Below, one piece after another: positions 46,756 through 56,446 of a stretch of DNA of 64,000 nt. Numbering within the stretch: position 1 is the first letter of the stretch; every line of letters starts with the position of its first letter. The notes beneath the pieces were generated by a model. That model did not search any database. It had not been told where the DNA came from and saw nothing but the letters and a program-made list of their open reading frames with translations. The DNA lies in assembly GCA_944354125.1 (NCBI GenBank), contig CALVPT010000011.1, positions 1 to 64,000 on the forward strand. The letters are read 5' to 3'. This stretch comes from an uncultured Clostridia bacterium. Its GTDB lineage: Bacteria; Bacillota; Clostridia; Christensenellales; Borkfalkiaceae. The position numbers and the translations under genes were made by a program.

Positions 46756-48483
46756 TTAAATCTTGGGGTCTGCCTTATATGACGTATGCAGAATTTCGTG
46801 CGCCCTGTGGCTGTTGGGGAAGCTGAGATAGTCGTTATAAATGATGTCTATCGTGGGCGAATCGGCCGAACGGCGGTACGAGTTGGAGTTATCGCAGGAG
46901 TACAGCGCCTTTGCGCGCGCGGCTTTCAGTTCTACGGAATTTCTTACGCTGTCGGGCAGGGTGGGCTGACCGCCGCCGTTTACGCAGCCGCCGGGGCAGG
47001 ACATTATCTCTACGAAGTCATATTTCTTTTCGCCTGACTTGATGCCCTCGACAATCTTTCTGGCATTGTCCAATCCCGAGGCGACGGCAACCCTTATGGT
47101 ATGCCCTGCAACCAGGTAAGTGGCTTCCTTTATGGGATTGCTGCCTCTCACGGCGAAGAAATCAAGCACTTCGAAACTGCCGTCGAGCATATGCGCCGCC
47201 GTACGCAGAGCCGCCTCCATTACGCCGCCCGTAGCGCCGAATATTGCGCCTGCGCCCGTCGCCGTAGCAAAGGGGTTGTCAAACTCCTCGTCGGGCAGCT
47301 CAGTGAACTTTATGCCCGCCGTCTTAATCATTCTGGCGAGCTCTCTCGTCGTGATTGCCACGTCTACGTCGCCCTTCATTTCCTCTCTTTCGCACTCGTA
47401 CTTCTTTGCCGTGCAGGGTATTACGCTTACCACGAAGAGGGAGGCAGGGTCAATGTTGTTCTTTTCGCACCAATAGCTCTTCAGCAGCGCGCCGAACATC
47501 TGCTGCGGCGACTTGCACGTCGAAAGGTGGGGTATCATTTCGGGATAGGTCTGTTCGACGAACTTTATCCATGCGGGACAACAGCTGGTGAACATGGGCA
47601 TGGGTTTATTTGTCTTTATGCGGTTTATAAGTTCGCTCGCCTCCTCCATGATGGTAAGGTCGGCGGTTACGTCCATGTTGAATACCGCTTCGGGGTTAAA
47701 TCGGCGTATTGCCGCAATCATCTTGCCTTCCACGTTCGTGCCGATGGGCATGTCGAACGCCTCGCCAAGCGTCGCCCTGACGGAGGGGGCGGTTATGAAT
47801 ACCACCTTTTTGGAGGAGTCCGAAAGCGCCGCCCAAACCTCGTTTATATTGCTCTTTTCGGAGAGCGCGCCTACGGGGCAGTCCACTACGCACTGTCCGC
47901 AGCCCACGCAGGGCGATTCCGCCAGCGGACGGTCGAACGCGCTGCCTATGTGCACGTTGAATCCCCTTCCTATGGGACCTATCGCGTAAATTCCCTGCTT
48001 TTTGCAGGCATTCACGCAGCGCATGCAGTTAATGCACTTGTCGTTGTCCCTTATGAGATAGGGGGTGGAGTCGTCGAGGGGAAGCACGAAGTCCTCGCCC
48101 TTGAACCTGTCCTCGTCAACGCTGTATCCCAGCGATAGTCGCTGCAGTTCGCAGGAGTGGTTTCTCTCGCAGGAAAGGCACTTTTTCTTGTGCTTGGAGA
48201 GTATCAGCTCCAGCGTCATCTTTCTCGACTGACGGCATTTGTCGGTGTTGGTGCGCACTTCCATGCCCTCGGCTACGGGGTACACGCATGCCGCCACAAG
48301 TCCTCTTGCGCCCGTTGCCTCAACTACGCACATTCTGCAGCTTCCCATGCGGCTGACGTCCTTCAGAAAGCACAGGGTGGGTATCTCTATGTGTGCCTGT
48401 CTCGCCGCCTGAAGTATGGTCGTTCCCTCGGGAACGGTTACGGGTATTCCGTTTATTTTAAGGTTAATCATCTTTTCTTGCAT
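46756..48483 (-). CDS. hydA: [FeFe]-hydrogenase catalytic subunit HydA (bifurcating type)
   Basis: 575 residues. An N-terminal [2Fe-2S] plant-ferredoxin domain (about 1-80), a His-ligated cluster region (LSCERNHSCELQRLSLGY), two [4Fe-4S] sites (CINCMRCVNAC; CVGCGQCVVDCP) and the H-cluster domain. H-cluster motifs: TSCCPAWIKFVEQ (L1), VSVIPCTAKKYECE (L2) and MSCPGGCVNGGGQP (L3). L2 normally reads MPC; here the Met is Ile. With HydB and HydC it probably couples NADH and ferredoxin oxidation to H2 formation. ATG 48483 is supported by GAGGTG. It lies last in the hydC-hydB-hydA operon. Confidence 0.95.
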   Translation of the reverse strand: MQEKMINLKINGIPVTVPEGTTILQAARQAHIEIPTLCFLKDVSRMGSCRMCVVEATGARGLVAACVYPVAEGMEVRTNTDKCRQSRKMTLELILSKHKKKCLSCERNHSCELQRLSLGYSVDEDRFKGEDFVLPLDDSTPYLIRDNDKCINCMRCVNACKKQGIYAIGPIGRGFNVHIGSAFDRPLAESPCVGCGQCVVDCPVGALSEKSNINEVWAALSDSSKKVVFITAPSVRATLGEAFDMPIGTNVEGKMIAAIRRFNPEAVFNMDVTADLTIMEEASELINRIKTNKPMPMFTSCCPAWIKFVEQTYPEMIPHLSTCKSPQQMFGALLKSYWCEKNNIDPASLFVVSVIPCTAKKYECEREEMKGDVDVAITTRELARMIKTAGIKFTELPDEEFDNPFATATGAGAIFGATGGVMEAALRTAAHMLDGSFEVLDFFAVRGSNPIKEATYLVAGHTIRVAVASGLDNARKIVEGIKSGEKKYDFVEIMSCPGGCVNGGGQPTLPDSVRNSVELKAARAKALYSCDNSNSYRRSADSPTIDIIYNDYLSFPNSHRAHEILHTSYKADPKI

Positions 48484-48491
48484 CGTACACC

Positions 48492-50387
48492 TCACTTTCT
48501 CTCAATGGCGTCAAACTTGCAGTTAGCCATGCAAAGTCCGCACTTTACGCACTTTGCGGTATCAATGACGTGCGGCTGCTTGACGGAACCGGATATAGCG
48601 TGTACGGGGCAGTTTCTTGCGCACAGCGTACAGCCCTTGCACTTTTTTGCATTTATGTGATATGTAAACAGCGCCTTGCAGACTCCTGCGCGGCATATTT
48701 TCTTGTTTATATGCTCGTCATATTCGTCCCTGAAATAGTGCAGGGTGGAGAGTATGGGGTTGGGCGCCGACTGGCCGAGCGCGCACAGCGAGGACTGTTT
48801 CATGTGGTTGGAAAGCTCTTCTATCTTGTCTATGTCCTCGGGTTCGCCCTTGCCGTCGGTAATCTTGGTAAGCAGCTGCAAAAGTCGCTTCGTGCCAATC
48901 CTGCAGGGCGTGCACTTGCCGCAGGATTCGTCGGCGGTGAACTCCAGATAGAATTTGGATATGTCGACCATGCAGGTATCCTCGTCCAGGATTATCATTC
49001 CGCCGCTGCCCATCATGGAGCCGATCTGCAAAAGGCTGTCGTAGTCTATGGGTACGTCTATGCATTCGGCAGGTATGCAGCCGCCGGAAGGGCCGCCCGT
49101 CTGTGCCGCCTTGAACGCCTTTCCCCCGGGAATTCCGCCGCCTATTTCCTCGACAATCTCCCTAAGCGTCGTGCCCATAGGCACTTCCACAAGTCCTACG
49201 TTGGTTATCTTTCCGCCCAGCGCGAACACCTTTGTGCCCGACGATGTACGGGTGCCTATCGAGGAGAACCACGCCGCGCCGTTTAAAATTATGGGGTTTA
49301 TGTTTGCCCACGTCTCCACGTTGTTGAGTATGGTAGGCTTGCCGAAGAGTCCCTTGACGGCGGGGAAGGGGGGACGGGGTCGGGGCTCGCCGCGGTGTCC
49401 TTCGATGCTCCTCATCAGCGCCGTCTCCTCGCCGCAGACGAACGCGCCAGCGCCGAGGCGTATTTCTATGTCAAAGTCAAAGCCGCTTCCTAAAATGTCC
49501 TTGCCTAAAAGTCCGTATTCCCTCGCCTGCGCAATGGCTATCCTAAGCCTCTCTACGGCTACGGGATATTCCGCGCGGACATATATGAACCCGTTGTGCG
49601 CGCCTATGGCATAGCCCGCTATAGCCATCGCCTCCAGCACGCAGTGGGGGTCGCCCTCGAGCACCGAACGGTCCATGAATGCTCCGGGGTCGCCCTCGTC
49701 GGCGTTACAGCATACATATTTCACGTCGCCCTTGGACGCCCTTGCAAACGACCACTTGCGCCCCGTGGGGAAGCCTGCGCCGCCCCTGCCGCGAAGTCCC
49801 GAAGCGAGCATTTCGTTTATTACGTCGTCGGGCGTCATGGAGGTCAATACCTTTTCAAGCGCCTGATAGTCGCCTGCCGCTATGGCCTCGTTTATGTTTT
49901 CGGGGGCAATTACGCCGCAGTTTCTCAGCGCTATTCTCATCTGCTTTTTATAGAACGGCGTCTCCGCAAAGGGTATTATGTCGCCCTTTTCGGTTATCGT
50001 GCCCTTATACAGGTATTCCTTTACGACCTCGCCGCCCTTTACTAGGTGCTTTTCTGCAATCGTGCGGACGTGTTCGGGGGTCATCTGCGAATAGAATACG
50101 CCCTCGGGATAAACAATCATTATGGGGCCGAGCGCGCACAGGCCGAAACAGCCGGTCTTTACAATCAGCACGTCGTCTATGTTGTTTTCCTTCAGCGACT
50201 CTTCAAGCTGTTTCAGAACCTTGAGCGAACCGGAGGAGGTGCAGCCCGTACCGCCGCATACCAGAACCTGCTTTCTGTATTTGGTCTTTGCCGCCAGCTT
50301 TTCGCCTTCTTCCCTGACAATGCGGCGTACGGCGACTATGTCGTGATATTTATTGCGTATGTAGTCCAGCTTTTCGGGGGTCATCAT
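48492..50387 (-). CDS. hydB: NADH-binding subunit of bifurcating hydrogenase, HydB (NuoF-like)
   Basis: 631 residues. An N-terminal thioredoxin-like [2Fe-2S] segment (VLVCGGTGCTSSGS...VKTGCFGLCALGP), then the NuoF core with the FMN/NADH region (GLRGRGGAGFPTGRKW; NADEGDPGAFMDR; GAGAFVCGEETALMRSIEG) and the N3-type cluster motif ESCGKCTPCRIGTKR. The C-terminus adds two ferredoxin-type clusters (CKGCTLCARNCP, CVKCGLCMANC). It overlaps hydC by 4 bp (ATGA) and hydA begins 9 bp after it. It is the flavin-based bifurcation site. Confidence 0.95.
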   Translation of the reverse strand: MMTPEKLDYIRNKYHDIVAVRRIVREEGEKLAAKTKYRKQVLVCGGTGCTSSGSLKVLKQLEESLKENNIDDVLIVKTGCFGLCALGPIMIVYPEGVFYSQMTPEHVRTIAEKHLVKGGEVVKEYLYKGTITEKGDIIPFAETPFYKKQMRIALRNCGVIAPENINEAIAAGDYQALEKVLTSMTPDDVINEMLASGLRGRGGAGFPTGRKWSFARASKGDVKYVCCNADEGDPGAFMDRSVLEGDPHCVLEAMAIAGYAIGAHNGFIYVRAEYPVAVERLRIAIAQAREYGLLGKDILGSGFDFDIEIRLGAGAFVCGEETALMRSIEGHRGEPRPRPPFPAVKGLFGKPTILNNVETWANINPIILNGAAWFSSIGTRTSSGTKVFALGGKITNVGLVEVPMGTTLREIVEEIGGGIPGGKAFKAAQTGGPSGGCIPAECIDVPIDYDSLLQIGSMMGSGGMIILDEDTCMVDISKFYLEFTADESCGKCTPCRIGTKRLLQLLTKITDGKGEPEDIDKIEELSNHMKQSSLCALGQSAPNPILSTLHYFRDEYDEHINKKICRAGVCKALFTYHINAKKCKGCTLCARNCPVHAISGSVKQPHVIDTAKCVKCGLCMANCKFDAIERK

Positions 50388-50881
50388 TTTTCCTCCTCTC
50401 TGTACTTGTCGAGTATGCCCTTGACCATGTCGGGGTTAAGTTTTCCGTATACGTCCTCGTTAATCATCATTACGGGCGCAAGTCCGCACGCGCCCACGCA
50501 GCGGCAGCTGTCAATGGAAAACTGCCCGTCGGGCGTACACTCTCCGCACTTTATGCCTAACTGTTTTTCAAGTTCGGCAAGTATCTTGTCCGAACCCTTT
50601 ACGTAGCACGCCGTGCCAAGGCATACGCTTATGCGGTTTTTGCCCTTTGGCAAAAGCGAAAACTGGGAATAGAAAGTGGCTACGCCGTACACTTCCGATA
50701 GCGATATGTGCAGCTGTCTTGCTATCGCCGATTGAACTTCTATGGGTAGATATCCGTAAATCGCCTGCGCTTCCTGCAGAATGTGCATAAGGCAACCGGG
50801 GGTAGAGCGGGATTCTTCTATCACCGCTTCAAGCTTGGCTCTTTGCTCAGCCGTCTCGCAGAATGACGTTTTGTCCTCCAT
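50384..50881 (-). CDS. hydC: [2Fe-2S] subunit of bifurcating hydrogenase, HydC (NuoE-like)
   Basis: 165 residues. A thioredoxin-like [2Fe-2S] protein, with ligands in SVCLGTACYVKGS and DSCRCVGACGLAPVMMINEDVYG, preceded by the helical NuoE start (LMHILQEAQAIYGYLPIEV). ATG 50881 (MEDKTSFC) has GGAGG upstream; a longer frame to 50953 has no RBS and crosses the promoter leader. It is the first gene of the operon, driven by the promoter at 50962-50990. Confidence 0.94.
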   Translation of the reverse strand: MEDKTSFCETAEQRAKLEAVIEESRSTPGCLMHILQEAQAIYGYLPIEVQSAIARQLHISLSEVYGVATFYSQFSLLPKGKNRISVCLGTACYVKGSDKILAELEKQLGIKCGECTPDGQFSIDSCRCVGACGLAPVMMINEDVYGKLNPDMVKGILDKYREEEK

Positions 50882-50961
50882 GGGACCCTCCTTATTGACT
50901 TTTTGGTTTATTTGCCCTGACGCATTTATATCAATGCCGCCGCATATGTGCAACCGTCGAA

Positions 50962-50990
50962 ATTATAACATATGACGGGGCATATTTCAA
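50962..50990 (-). promoter_or_regulatory. hydCBA promoter
   Basis: On the minus strand, TTGAAA (50990-50985), 17 bp, TATAAT (50967-50962). A CATATG pair (50942 and 50970) flanks the -10 and transcript start; it may be an operator, but no regulator is known for it. The Rrf2-type dyad seen at nadA/nifS is absent here. Confidence 0.8.
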
Positions 50991-51050
50991 TACTCAAATG
51001 AAAACTTTTAGTGCAAAACTGAAAATATTTTTCAAATTATCATAATGTAT

Positions 51051-51094
51051 AAAAAATCCCCGCAAGTGCGAAGCTTTAAGCTGCACTTGCAGGG
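51051..51094 (-). terminator. Terminator of the pst operon
   Basis: CCCCGCAAGTGC (51058-51069) pairs with GCACTTGC-GGG (51083-51094). On the minus strand it is followed by ATTTTTTATA. Confidence 0.8.
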
Positions 51095-51134
51095 AGAATC
51101 TGCCTGTGCCGCGACGGGCGGAGGGGGTTGAAAA

Positions 51135-51920
51135 TCAACCGAATCTGCCGTTGATATAGTCGTCGGTCTTCTTGTTTTTGGGGTTGGAGAACAGCTTTTT
51201 GGTGTCGTCCATCTCTATCATCTCGCCGAGGAGGAAGTATGCCGTCTTGTCTGCTATTCTGAATGCCTGCTGCATGTTGTGCGTGACCATGATAATCGTC
51301 ATCTTGTGCTTGAGCTCCATGCACAGCTCCTCGATTTTGCCCGTCGAAATGGGGTCGAGCGCAGAGGTGGGTTCGTCCATCAGAAGTATCTGCGGCTCTA
51401 CCGCAAGCGCCCTTGCTATGCACAGTCTCTGTTGCTGTCCGCCCGAAAGTCCGAGTGCCGATTTGCCCAGTCTGTCCTTGACTTCGTCCCACATAGCCGC
51501 GCCCTTAAGGGACTTTTCTACAATGCCGTCAAGGTCGCTCTTTTTCCTTATGCCGAACGTCCTCGGTCCGTACGCTATATTGTCGTATACCGACATTGCA
51601 AGGGGATTGGGACGCTGGAATACCATTCCCACGTTCTTTCTCAGCATTGCAAGGTTTGCGCCGCGCGCATATATGTCGGTGTCGCCGACCTTTATCTCGC
51701 CCGTAATCTTGCAGCCCTCTACCAAATCGTTCATGCGGTTCAACGACTTTATGAGGGTCGATTTGCCGCAACCCGAGGGGCCTATCATCGCCGTAAGCTG
51801 ATTTACGGGGAAGTCCATATTTATGTCCTTGAGCGCGTGGAACGTGCCGTAGAAAAGGTTCATGTTCCTTACGGATACGGCTACGTCGCCCTCAATTTTA
51901 AAGTTCTCAATTTTCTGCAT
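51135..51920 (-). CDS. pstB: Phosphate ABC transporter ATP-binding protein
   Basis: 261 residues. ATPase that powers high-affinity phosphate uptake. Walker [21 protein letters not shown], the signature [20 protein letters not shown], Walker [14 protein letters not shown], and PstB-specific [25 protein letters not shown] are present. It overlaps the end of pstCA by 14 bp. PhoU, often next to pstB, is not encoded downstream; a terminator follows. Confidence 0.97.
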   Translation of the reverse strand: MQKIENFKIEGDVAVSVRNMNLFYGTFHALKDINMDFPVNQLTAMIGPSGCGKSTLIKSLNRMNDLVEGCKITGEIKVGDTDIYARGANLAMLRKNVGMVFQRPNPLAMSVYDNIAYGPRTFGIRKKSDLDGIVEKSLKGAAMWDEVKDRLGKSALGLSGGQQQRLCIARALAVEPQILLMDEPTSALDPISTGKIEELCMELKHKMTIIMVTHNMQQAFRIADKTAYFLLGEMIEMDDTKKLFSNPKNKKTDDYINGRFG

Positions 51921-53781
51921 TTTCGACCTCTTTTTTCCTGAGTTTATCTATAAATTTGCGTATTTTTCCCTTTTTGCTCGCGCTCTTGTTGTTGAAAAAT
52001 CTTTCGACAAGCGTTACGGCAATGTTGAGTATGAGCACTAAGATTATGAGCACCGCACCCGTGGCATATGCAAGGGGAACTTTCGATGAAAGACCTTCGC
52101 TCATGAAGTTGTACATAAGCACCGCAAACGTGCTGCCCTGCGACATTACGCTCTTAGGCATCTTTACGGAAGAGCCTGCGGTGAATATGAGCGCCGCGCT
52201 TTCGCCTATTATTCTGCCCATCGAAAGTATTATGGCGGTGATTATGCCGGGCAATGCCTGGGGCAGAACGACCAGGAAAATGGTTCTCAGCTTGCCTGCG
52301 CCCAGGGCGAGGGAGGCCTCTCTCATGGAGTCGGGCACTTCCGAAAGGCTTTGCTCGGTCGAGCGAATAATGGTAGGCAGAATCATCAGAACCATAGTCA
52401 GCGAACCGCCTAAAATGCTGTATCCCATATCCAGAACGCTGCCGAAGAATATTGCGCCGAACAGACCGAAGAGGATGGAGGGAACGCCTGCAAGCGTATC
52501 TATGAAAAGCCTTACCACCTTGACGAATTTACTGCCGCGCTTTGCGTATTCGTTCAGGAATATTGCCGCGCCTATGCCCAGCGGCAAAGCTATGACGAGG
52601 GATATTAAAATTATATATCCCGTAGTAACGAATGCAGGCGCAAGCGTGACGTTTGCGTTTGTGCTCTTGCCGAAGAGGAAATGCCACGACAGGTTGGGGA
52701 GACCCTTTATAAGGATATACAGTACTACGGTTACCAGCATTGCGGCAACGAATGCGGCGACAATATAGCTTATAATCCACAGTACGTCCTGTACGGTACC
52801 CGTCTTTTTGTAGTCGTGATATTTTTCGGTTTCGCCCTCTTTTATCTTTCTGGTGAAGAAACTGTTGCCTGCAACGGCGTTGTTCTTCTTCACGAACCAC
52901 AGACAAAGGTTGATTATGAGTATGAATAAGAGGAGTATGAAGCCCGTCGCAATCAGCGCCTGTTTGTGCAGACCCTCGGCATAGCCGAATTCCTGAACTA
53001 TGTTGGACGTCAGCGAACGTATCGGCAGGAAGAAGGATATGGGGTAGCTGACCGAACCGCCCAGAAGGAACTGAACGGCCATCGTTTCGCCTACCGCTCT
53101 GCCTATGCCGAGTATCATGCCTGCGACTATGCCGTTTCTCGCCGCGGGCAACATTACCTTGAATACCGTCTGGTTCTTGGTGTTGCCAAGCGCAAGCGAG
53201 CCTTCATAGTACTGCATGGGCACGGACTCCAGACTGTTCTTTGCTATCGACGCAATCGTCGGCAGAATCATTATGCTTAAAACTATCGTGCTGAGCAGCA
53301 GTCCGTATGCCGAGCGCACTACGAACATATCCTGAAGGAGGGGCTTTAAGAGTTTGAGTCCGAAATAGCCGAACACGATGGACGGAATGCCTGCAAGCAG
53401 GTTTATGACCTGAGAATAAATCTTTTTTAGCCAGGCGGGGCAATAGTATACCATGAATACTGCCGTAAAAACGGCAAGCACGCCGCCGATTACTACGGAC
53501 AGCACGGTAAGCACTATGCTCGTCACTATCATGGGCAGTACGCCGTATTCGTCGGCGGAGGGCTTCCATACGCTTGAAAAGACGAATTTGAAAAAGCCTA
53601 TTTCCTGAAAGACGGGTATGCTCTGGTAGAGTATGAAGAAGACTATTGCAAATACCGCGAGAATAGAAAATGCCGCAAAGGCTATAAAGATTGCCTTTGC
53701 GATATTTTCTCTGTTGAAAACATTTGCAAAACCTTCTTTTGAAAAGAAATTTCTCTTTTCTCCGATGTTTGTCTTTGCCAT
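51907..53781 (-). CDS. Fused PstC-PstA phosphate permease
   Basis: 624 residues containing both permease halves of the Pst system. Residues about 25-310 are PstC-like ([60 protein letters not shown]). Residues about 335-610 are PstA-like ([71 protein letters not shown]). Normally these are two genes. About 12 transmembrane helices are expected. A hydrophilic linker ([27 protein letters not shown]) joins the halves. A single frame is continuous over 1.87 kb, so the fusion is real in this sequence. Confidence 0.95.
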   Translation of the reverse strand: MAKTNIGEKRNFFSKEGFANVFNRENIAKAIFIAFAAFSILAVFAIVFFILYQSIPVFQEIGFFKFVFSSVWKPSADEYGVLPMIVTSIVLTVLSVVIGGVLAVFTAVFMVYYCPAWLKKIYSQVINLLAGIPSIVFGYFGLKLLKPLLQDMFVVRSAYGLLLSTIVLSIMILPTIASIAKNSLESVPMQYYEGSLALGNTKNQTVFKVMLPAARNGIVAGMILGIGRAVGETMAVQFLLGGSVSYPISFFLPIRSLTSNIVQEFGYAEGLHKQALIATGFILLLFILIINLCLWFVKKNNAVAGNSFFTRKIKEGETEKYHDYKKTGTVQDVLWIISYIVAAFVAAMLVTVVLYILIKGLPNLSWHFLFGKSTNANVTLAPAFVTTGYIILISLVIALPLGIGAAIFLNEYAKRGSKFVKVVRLFIDTLAGVPSILFGLFGAIFFGSVLDMGYSILGGSLTMVLMILPTIIRSTEQSLSEVPDSMREASLALGAGKLRTIFLVVLPQALPGIITAIILSMGRIIGESAALIFTAGSSVKMPKSVMSQGSTFAVLMYNFMSEGLSSKVPLAYATGAVLIILVLILNIAVTLVERFFNNKSASKKGKIRKFIDKLRKKEVENAEN

Positions 53782-53799
53782 GTCTTTACCTTTAGTTTG

Positions 53800-54648
53800 T
53801 TACTTTCTCTCTACGGTAATCTGACCGTTTTTCGAAATTATCTGCTGACCCTTGGAGCTGAACATGAAGTCGATGAACGCCTTGGTAACGTCGCTGAGAC
53901 CCTTTTCGGTGTTGTATACGATGTTGAAGGGACGGGTGAGCTTGTAAGATCCGTCGGTAATGTTTTTGGTGGTGGGAGCAACTGCCGCTGCCGTATCGTT
54001 CTCCTTATAGCTTACGCCCTTTATCTTGTCGTTGCCGGCAAGCGCTTCGAGAGAAACGTATCCCATAACGTTATTGTTGTCCTCTATTTCGGATACGACG
54101 AGACCCTGGTTGCCGAACTCAGCCATGTTCTGATATATTGACGCCTTATCCTTAATGCCTATAAGCTCTTCGAATGCGTCTCTCGTGCCCGAACCGGATT
54201 CACGTGCAACTGCGTCTGTAATCGTGCCCTGAATGGCGGTGTGGTCTACATAGAGCGAATAAACTTCGTCCTTGGTGACTTCGGTTACCGTGCAATCCTT
54301 GTTTACGATGAGCGCTATGCCGTCTATAGCTATCTGAACGGTGGTGAGCTCTGCGTCTTGTACGGGCTTGGAAGCCATGCCGAAGTCAACCTTGCCCTCT
54401 TTTGCGTCGGATATGCCTACGCCCGAACCGCCTGCGCCTACGTTAATGGTTACGTCGGGATTTTCAGCCTCGAACGCATCTGCAAGCAGGAGCATGAGGG
54501 GATTGACCGAGGTCGAGCCCGTGATGTTGATTTCGCCGCTGAGGCCTTCGCTGTCGCCCTCGCCGCCGCAACCTGCTATTGCGGCCATCGTGCAACCCAT
54601 TGCGGCAACAAGCGCGCCGCTCATAACTACTTTTACAAACTTTTTCAT
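53800..54648 (-). CDS. pstS: Phosphate-binding lipoprotein PstS
   Basis: 282 residues. Signal peptide with lipobox AIAGC (C27), then a type-II periplasmic-binding fold: GEINITGSTSVNPLM, the phosphate-binding GAGGSGVGISDAKEGKVDFG region and ARESGSGTRDAFEE. It is anchored outside the membrane and delivers phosphate to PstCA. RBS AAAGGAG lies before ATG 54648. Pho-box-like repeats occur upstream at 54717-54756. It heads the pstS-pstCA-pstB operon. Confidence 0.95.
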   Translation of the reverse strand: MKKFVKVVMSGALVAAMGCTMAAIAGCGGEGDSEGLSGEINITGSTSVNPLMLLLADAFEAENPDVTINVGAGGSGVGISDAKEGKVDFGMASKPVQDAELTTVQIAIDGIALIVNKDCTVTEVTKDEVYSLYVDHTAIQGTITDAVARESGSGTRDAFEELIGIKDKASIYQNMAEFGNQGLVVSEIEDNNNVMGYVSLEALAGNDKIKGVSYKENDTAAAVAPTTKNITDGSYKLTRPFNIVYNTEKGLSDVTKAFIDFMFSSKGQQIISKNGQITVERK

Positions 54649-54716
54649 AGAAAACTCCTTTGTTTCTTTGATTGAATGTCCTTTTTGATTTTCGTGAGTA
54701 TATAATATCCGCGACT

Positions 54717-54756
54717 TGTAATAAAGGTATGCCTATCGTTGTAATAAAAATGTAAA
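54717..54756 (-). promoter_or_regulatory. Pho-box-like direct repeats upstream of pstS
   Basis: On the minus strand, TTTACA (54756-54751), then ATTACA (54745-54740) at an 11-bp step, then ATTACA (54722-54717) 23 bp further. This resembles PhoP boxes (TTAACA-like, 11-bp period). A possible -10 (TATTAT/TATACT) lies near 54698-54708. Binding by the PhoP of 57870-58520 is inferred; the same pattern precedes phoP. Confidence 0.6.
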
Positions 54757-54770
54757 AATCAAAAAAATAT

Positions 54771-54799
54771 TTGCTTTATCGGGAAAGCTAATATATAAT
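54771..54799 (+). promoter_or_regulatory. Promoter of the YhhN-like/DUF1461 pair
   Basis: TTGCTT (54771-54776), 17 bp, TATAAT (54794-54799). The ATG at 54798 lies inside the -10 and cannot be used by this transcript; the start is taken as 54819. Confidence 0.6.
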
Positions 54800-54818
54800 G
54801 GTTTCCGATAAACAGGCT

Positions 54819-55538
54819 ATGAAATTCAGAATTTCGCCCTATGCGGCAATACTTGCAATCTTCATTCTTACGGAAGCGGCAATTTACCTCTCTTTCAACA
54901 TAATTATGGCGACGGAAGGGCGCGACCCCATATATTTAAAGTATTCGGGCATTCTCATCTGCCTTGCGTTTTCGGCTTTATCGTGCATCTTTTTCAGGCG
55001 CGACGGGGTTGTCCTTACGGCGGCAATGGTCTTTACCGCCATTTCGGACTTCTTCATATTCGTCCTGAACGGCTTCTACGAGCTGGGTGTGTCGACCTTC
55101 ATCATTACTCAGTTTGTCTATCTTTACAGGTTGTATGCAGACAGGCTTTCAAAAGTATATATAACGCTGGCAGTAAGGGTGCTGATTGCCGCGGCGCTGA
55201 TGATAATACTCAATATGCTGGGCGTGCTCGATTTTCTGACGGCGGTGGTTGCGATTTATATCGTCATGCTCATATTCAACCTGGCGGAGGCGGCATATCT
55301 CTCGCGCTGCGGTCTCAAAAACGCGCTGTTTGCCGTGGGGCTTGCGCTCTTTCTGTGCTGCGATGTCTGCGTCGGGCTCAACAACTTCGGGTCGGTGCTG
55401 GGCATAGCCCTTCCGCAGGGCGTCCTGACCTTCGTATCCTACGCCATGTGGGCGTTTTACCTTCCCTCGCAGGTGTGCATAGTCTGCTCTGCGCAGAGGG
55501 GCGGAATATTTTTGAGGAGGAATGACGATGCAAAATAA
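54819..55538 (+). CDS. Eight-helix membrane protein, YhhN/lysoplasmalogenase-like
   Basis: 239 residues and about eight transmembrane helices. The segments LTAAMVFTAISDFFIFVL and ALFLCCDVCVGLNNFGS have the Asp-in-membrane pattern of YhhN/TMEM86 proteins (lysoplasmalogenases). That family hydrolyses the vinyl-ether bond of lysoplasmalogens; plasmalogens are common in anaerobic Clostridia, so the role is plausible, but similarity is weak. The start is ATG 54819 because the upstream ATG overlaps the -10. The end overlaps the next gene by 11 bp. It diverges from pstS. Confidence 0.55.
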   Translation: MKFRISPYAAILAIFILTEAAIYLSFNIIMATEGRDPIYLKYSGILICLAFSALSCIFFRRDGVVLTAAMVFTAISDFFIFVLNGFYELGVSTFIITQFVYLYRLYADRLSKVYITLAVRVLIAAALMIILNMLGVLDFLTAVVAIYIVMLIFNLAEAAYLSRCGLKNALFAVGLALFLCCDVCVGLNNFGSVLGIALPQGVLTFVSYAMWAFYLPSQVCIVCSAQRGGIFLRRNDDAK

Positions 55539-56223
55539 GACTGTAAGCGCGGTAAATATTGCGCTCACCGCGCTCTTCGTCGCCGCGCTGGTCATACTCA
55601 TCATGACCTTTTCGATAGGTCTTCCCATCTATTGCCGATTCTTTTACTATATTCAGATAAAGACGCTGGGAATGGAGGAGGCGACGGGCTGGTCGTACGA
55701 CACAATCAAGGCGGCGTATGACGACGTGCTAAACTATCTCACCCTGCCGGGCTTCGAGTTCGGCACAGGCGAACTAAAGTGGTCTGAAAGCGGAATGAGC
55801 CACTTTGCCGACTGCAAGGCGCTCTTCAACCTCAACCTCTTCGGCTTTATCGGCGCCGCCGTCGTCGCCCTTGCCATAGGGCTTGCGGCGCGCTTTAAAA
55901 GGATAACCCTTTGCCGTCCTTTCGGCATGAACTGCGCCTTCCTTTCGGGCGTAATAGCTCTCGCCCTGCCCGTAATTCTCGCGCTTTTGGTGCTCATCGT
56001 CGGGTTCGACAACGCGTTCGTCGCATTCCATTCGGTATTCTTCCCCGGCAAATCAAACTGGGTGTTCGACCCGTATGAGGACGAGATAATAAGGGTTATG
56101 CCCGAACAGTTCTTTCTTAACTGCGCCATACTCATTGCCGTCAGCTGGATAGTCATATCCTCGGCAATGATTGCCGTTTCGGCAATTTCTGCAAGGCGAA
56201 AAGCCAAAAAATCTGCCGAATGA
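55528..56223 (+). CDS. DUF1461/TIGR01906 integral membrane protein
   Basis: 231 residues with about four transmembrane helices and a large extracytoplasmic loop. The family pattern is visible: FSIGLPIYCRFFYYIQIKTL, IKAAYDDVLNYLTLPG, GELKWSESGMSHFADCKALFNLN. The function of TIGR01906 proteins is unknown; they are frequent in Firmicutes. The start is ATG 55528, 7 bp after AGGAGG; ATG 55522 is too close to the RBS. It is coupled to the preceding membrane gene by overlap. Confidence 0.8.
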   Translation: MQNKTVSAVNIALTALFVAALVILIMTFSIGLPIYCRFFYYIQIKTLGMEEATGWSYDTIKAAYDDVLNYLTLPGFEFGTGELKWSESGMSHFADCKALFNLNLFGFIGAAVVALAIGLAARFKRITLCRPFGMNCAFLSGVIALALPVILALLVLIVGFDNAFVAFHSVFFPGKSNWVFDPYEDEIIRVMPEQFFLNCAILIAVSWIVISSAMIAVSAISARRKAKKSAE

Positions 56224-56253
56224 TTTAAGGATAAATTTCAGTAATGTATGGTA

Positions 56254-56299
56254 AAGGGCGCGCCCGCGCGGAACAAAAAGTCCGCACGGGCGCGCCCTT
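56254..56299 (+). terminator. Terminator after the DUF1461 gene
   Basis: AAGGGCGCGCCCGCGCGGA (56254-56272) pairs with TCCGCACGGGCGCGCCCTT (56281-56299), one mismatch. A+T-rich sequence follows without a pure T run. Confidence 0.7.
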
Positions 56300-56324
56300 A
56301 AAAAGCCCTTAAAAACGCGTTAAT

Positions 56325-56420
56325 CGGTGCATATTGCGGGGGCAATCGCAAAATATGCCTTTATTCGCCGTCTCTTTGAAAAAATCGGTTAGTTGCGGCA
56401 TATTGCAGGGGGAATTTATA
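56325..56420. repeat. Two copies of the CATATTGCGG-type repeat
   Basis: GTGCATATTGCGGGGGCAATCGC (from 56327; core CATATTGCGG) and GCGGCATATTGCAGGGGGAAT (from 56395) resemble the copies at 28472 and 28533. They lie between convergent genes. No gene is seen in 56224-56491. Confidence 0.5.
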
Positions 56421-56446
56421 AATTTAAACGTCAATAAGTATAGAAT

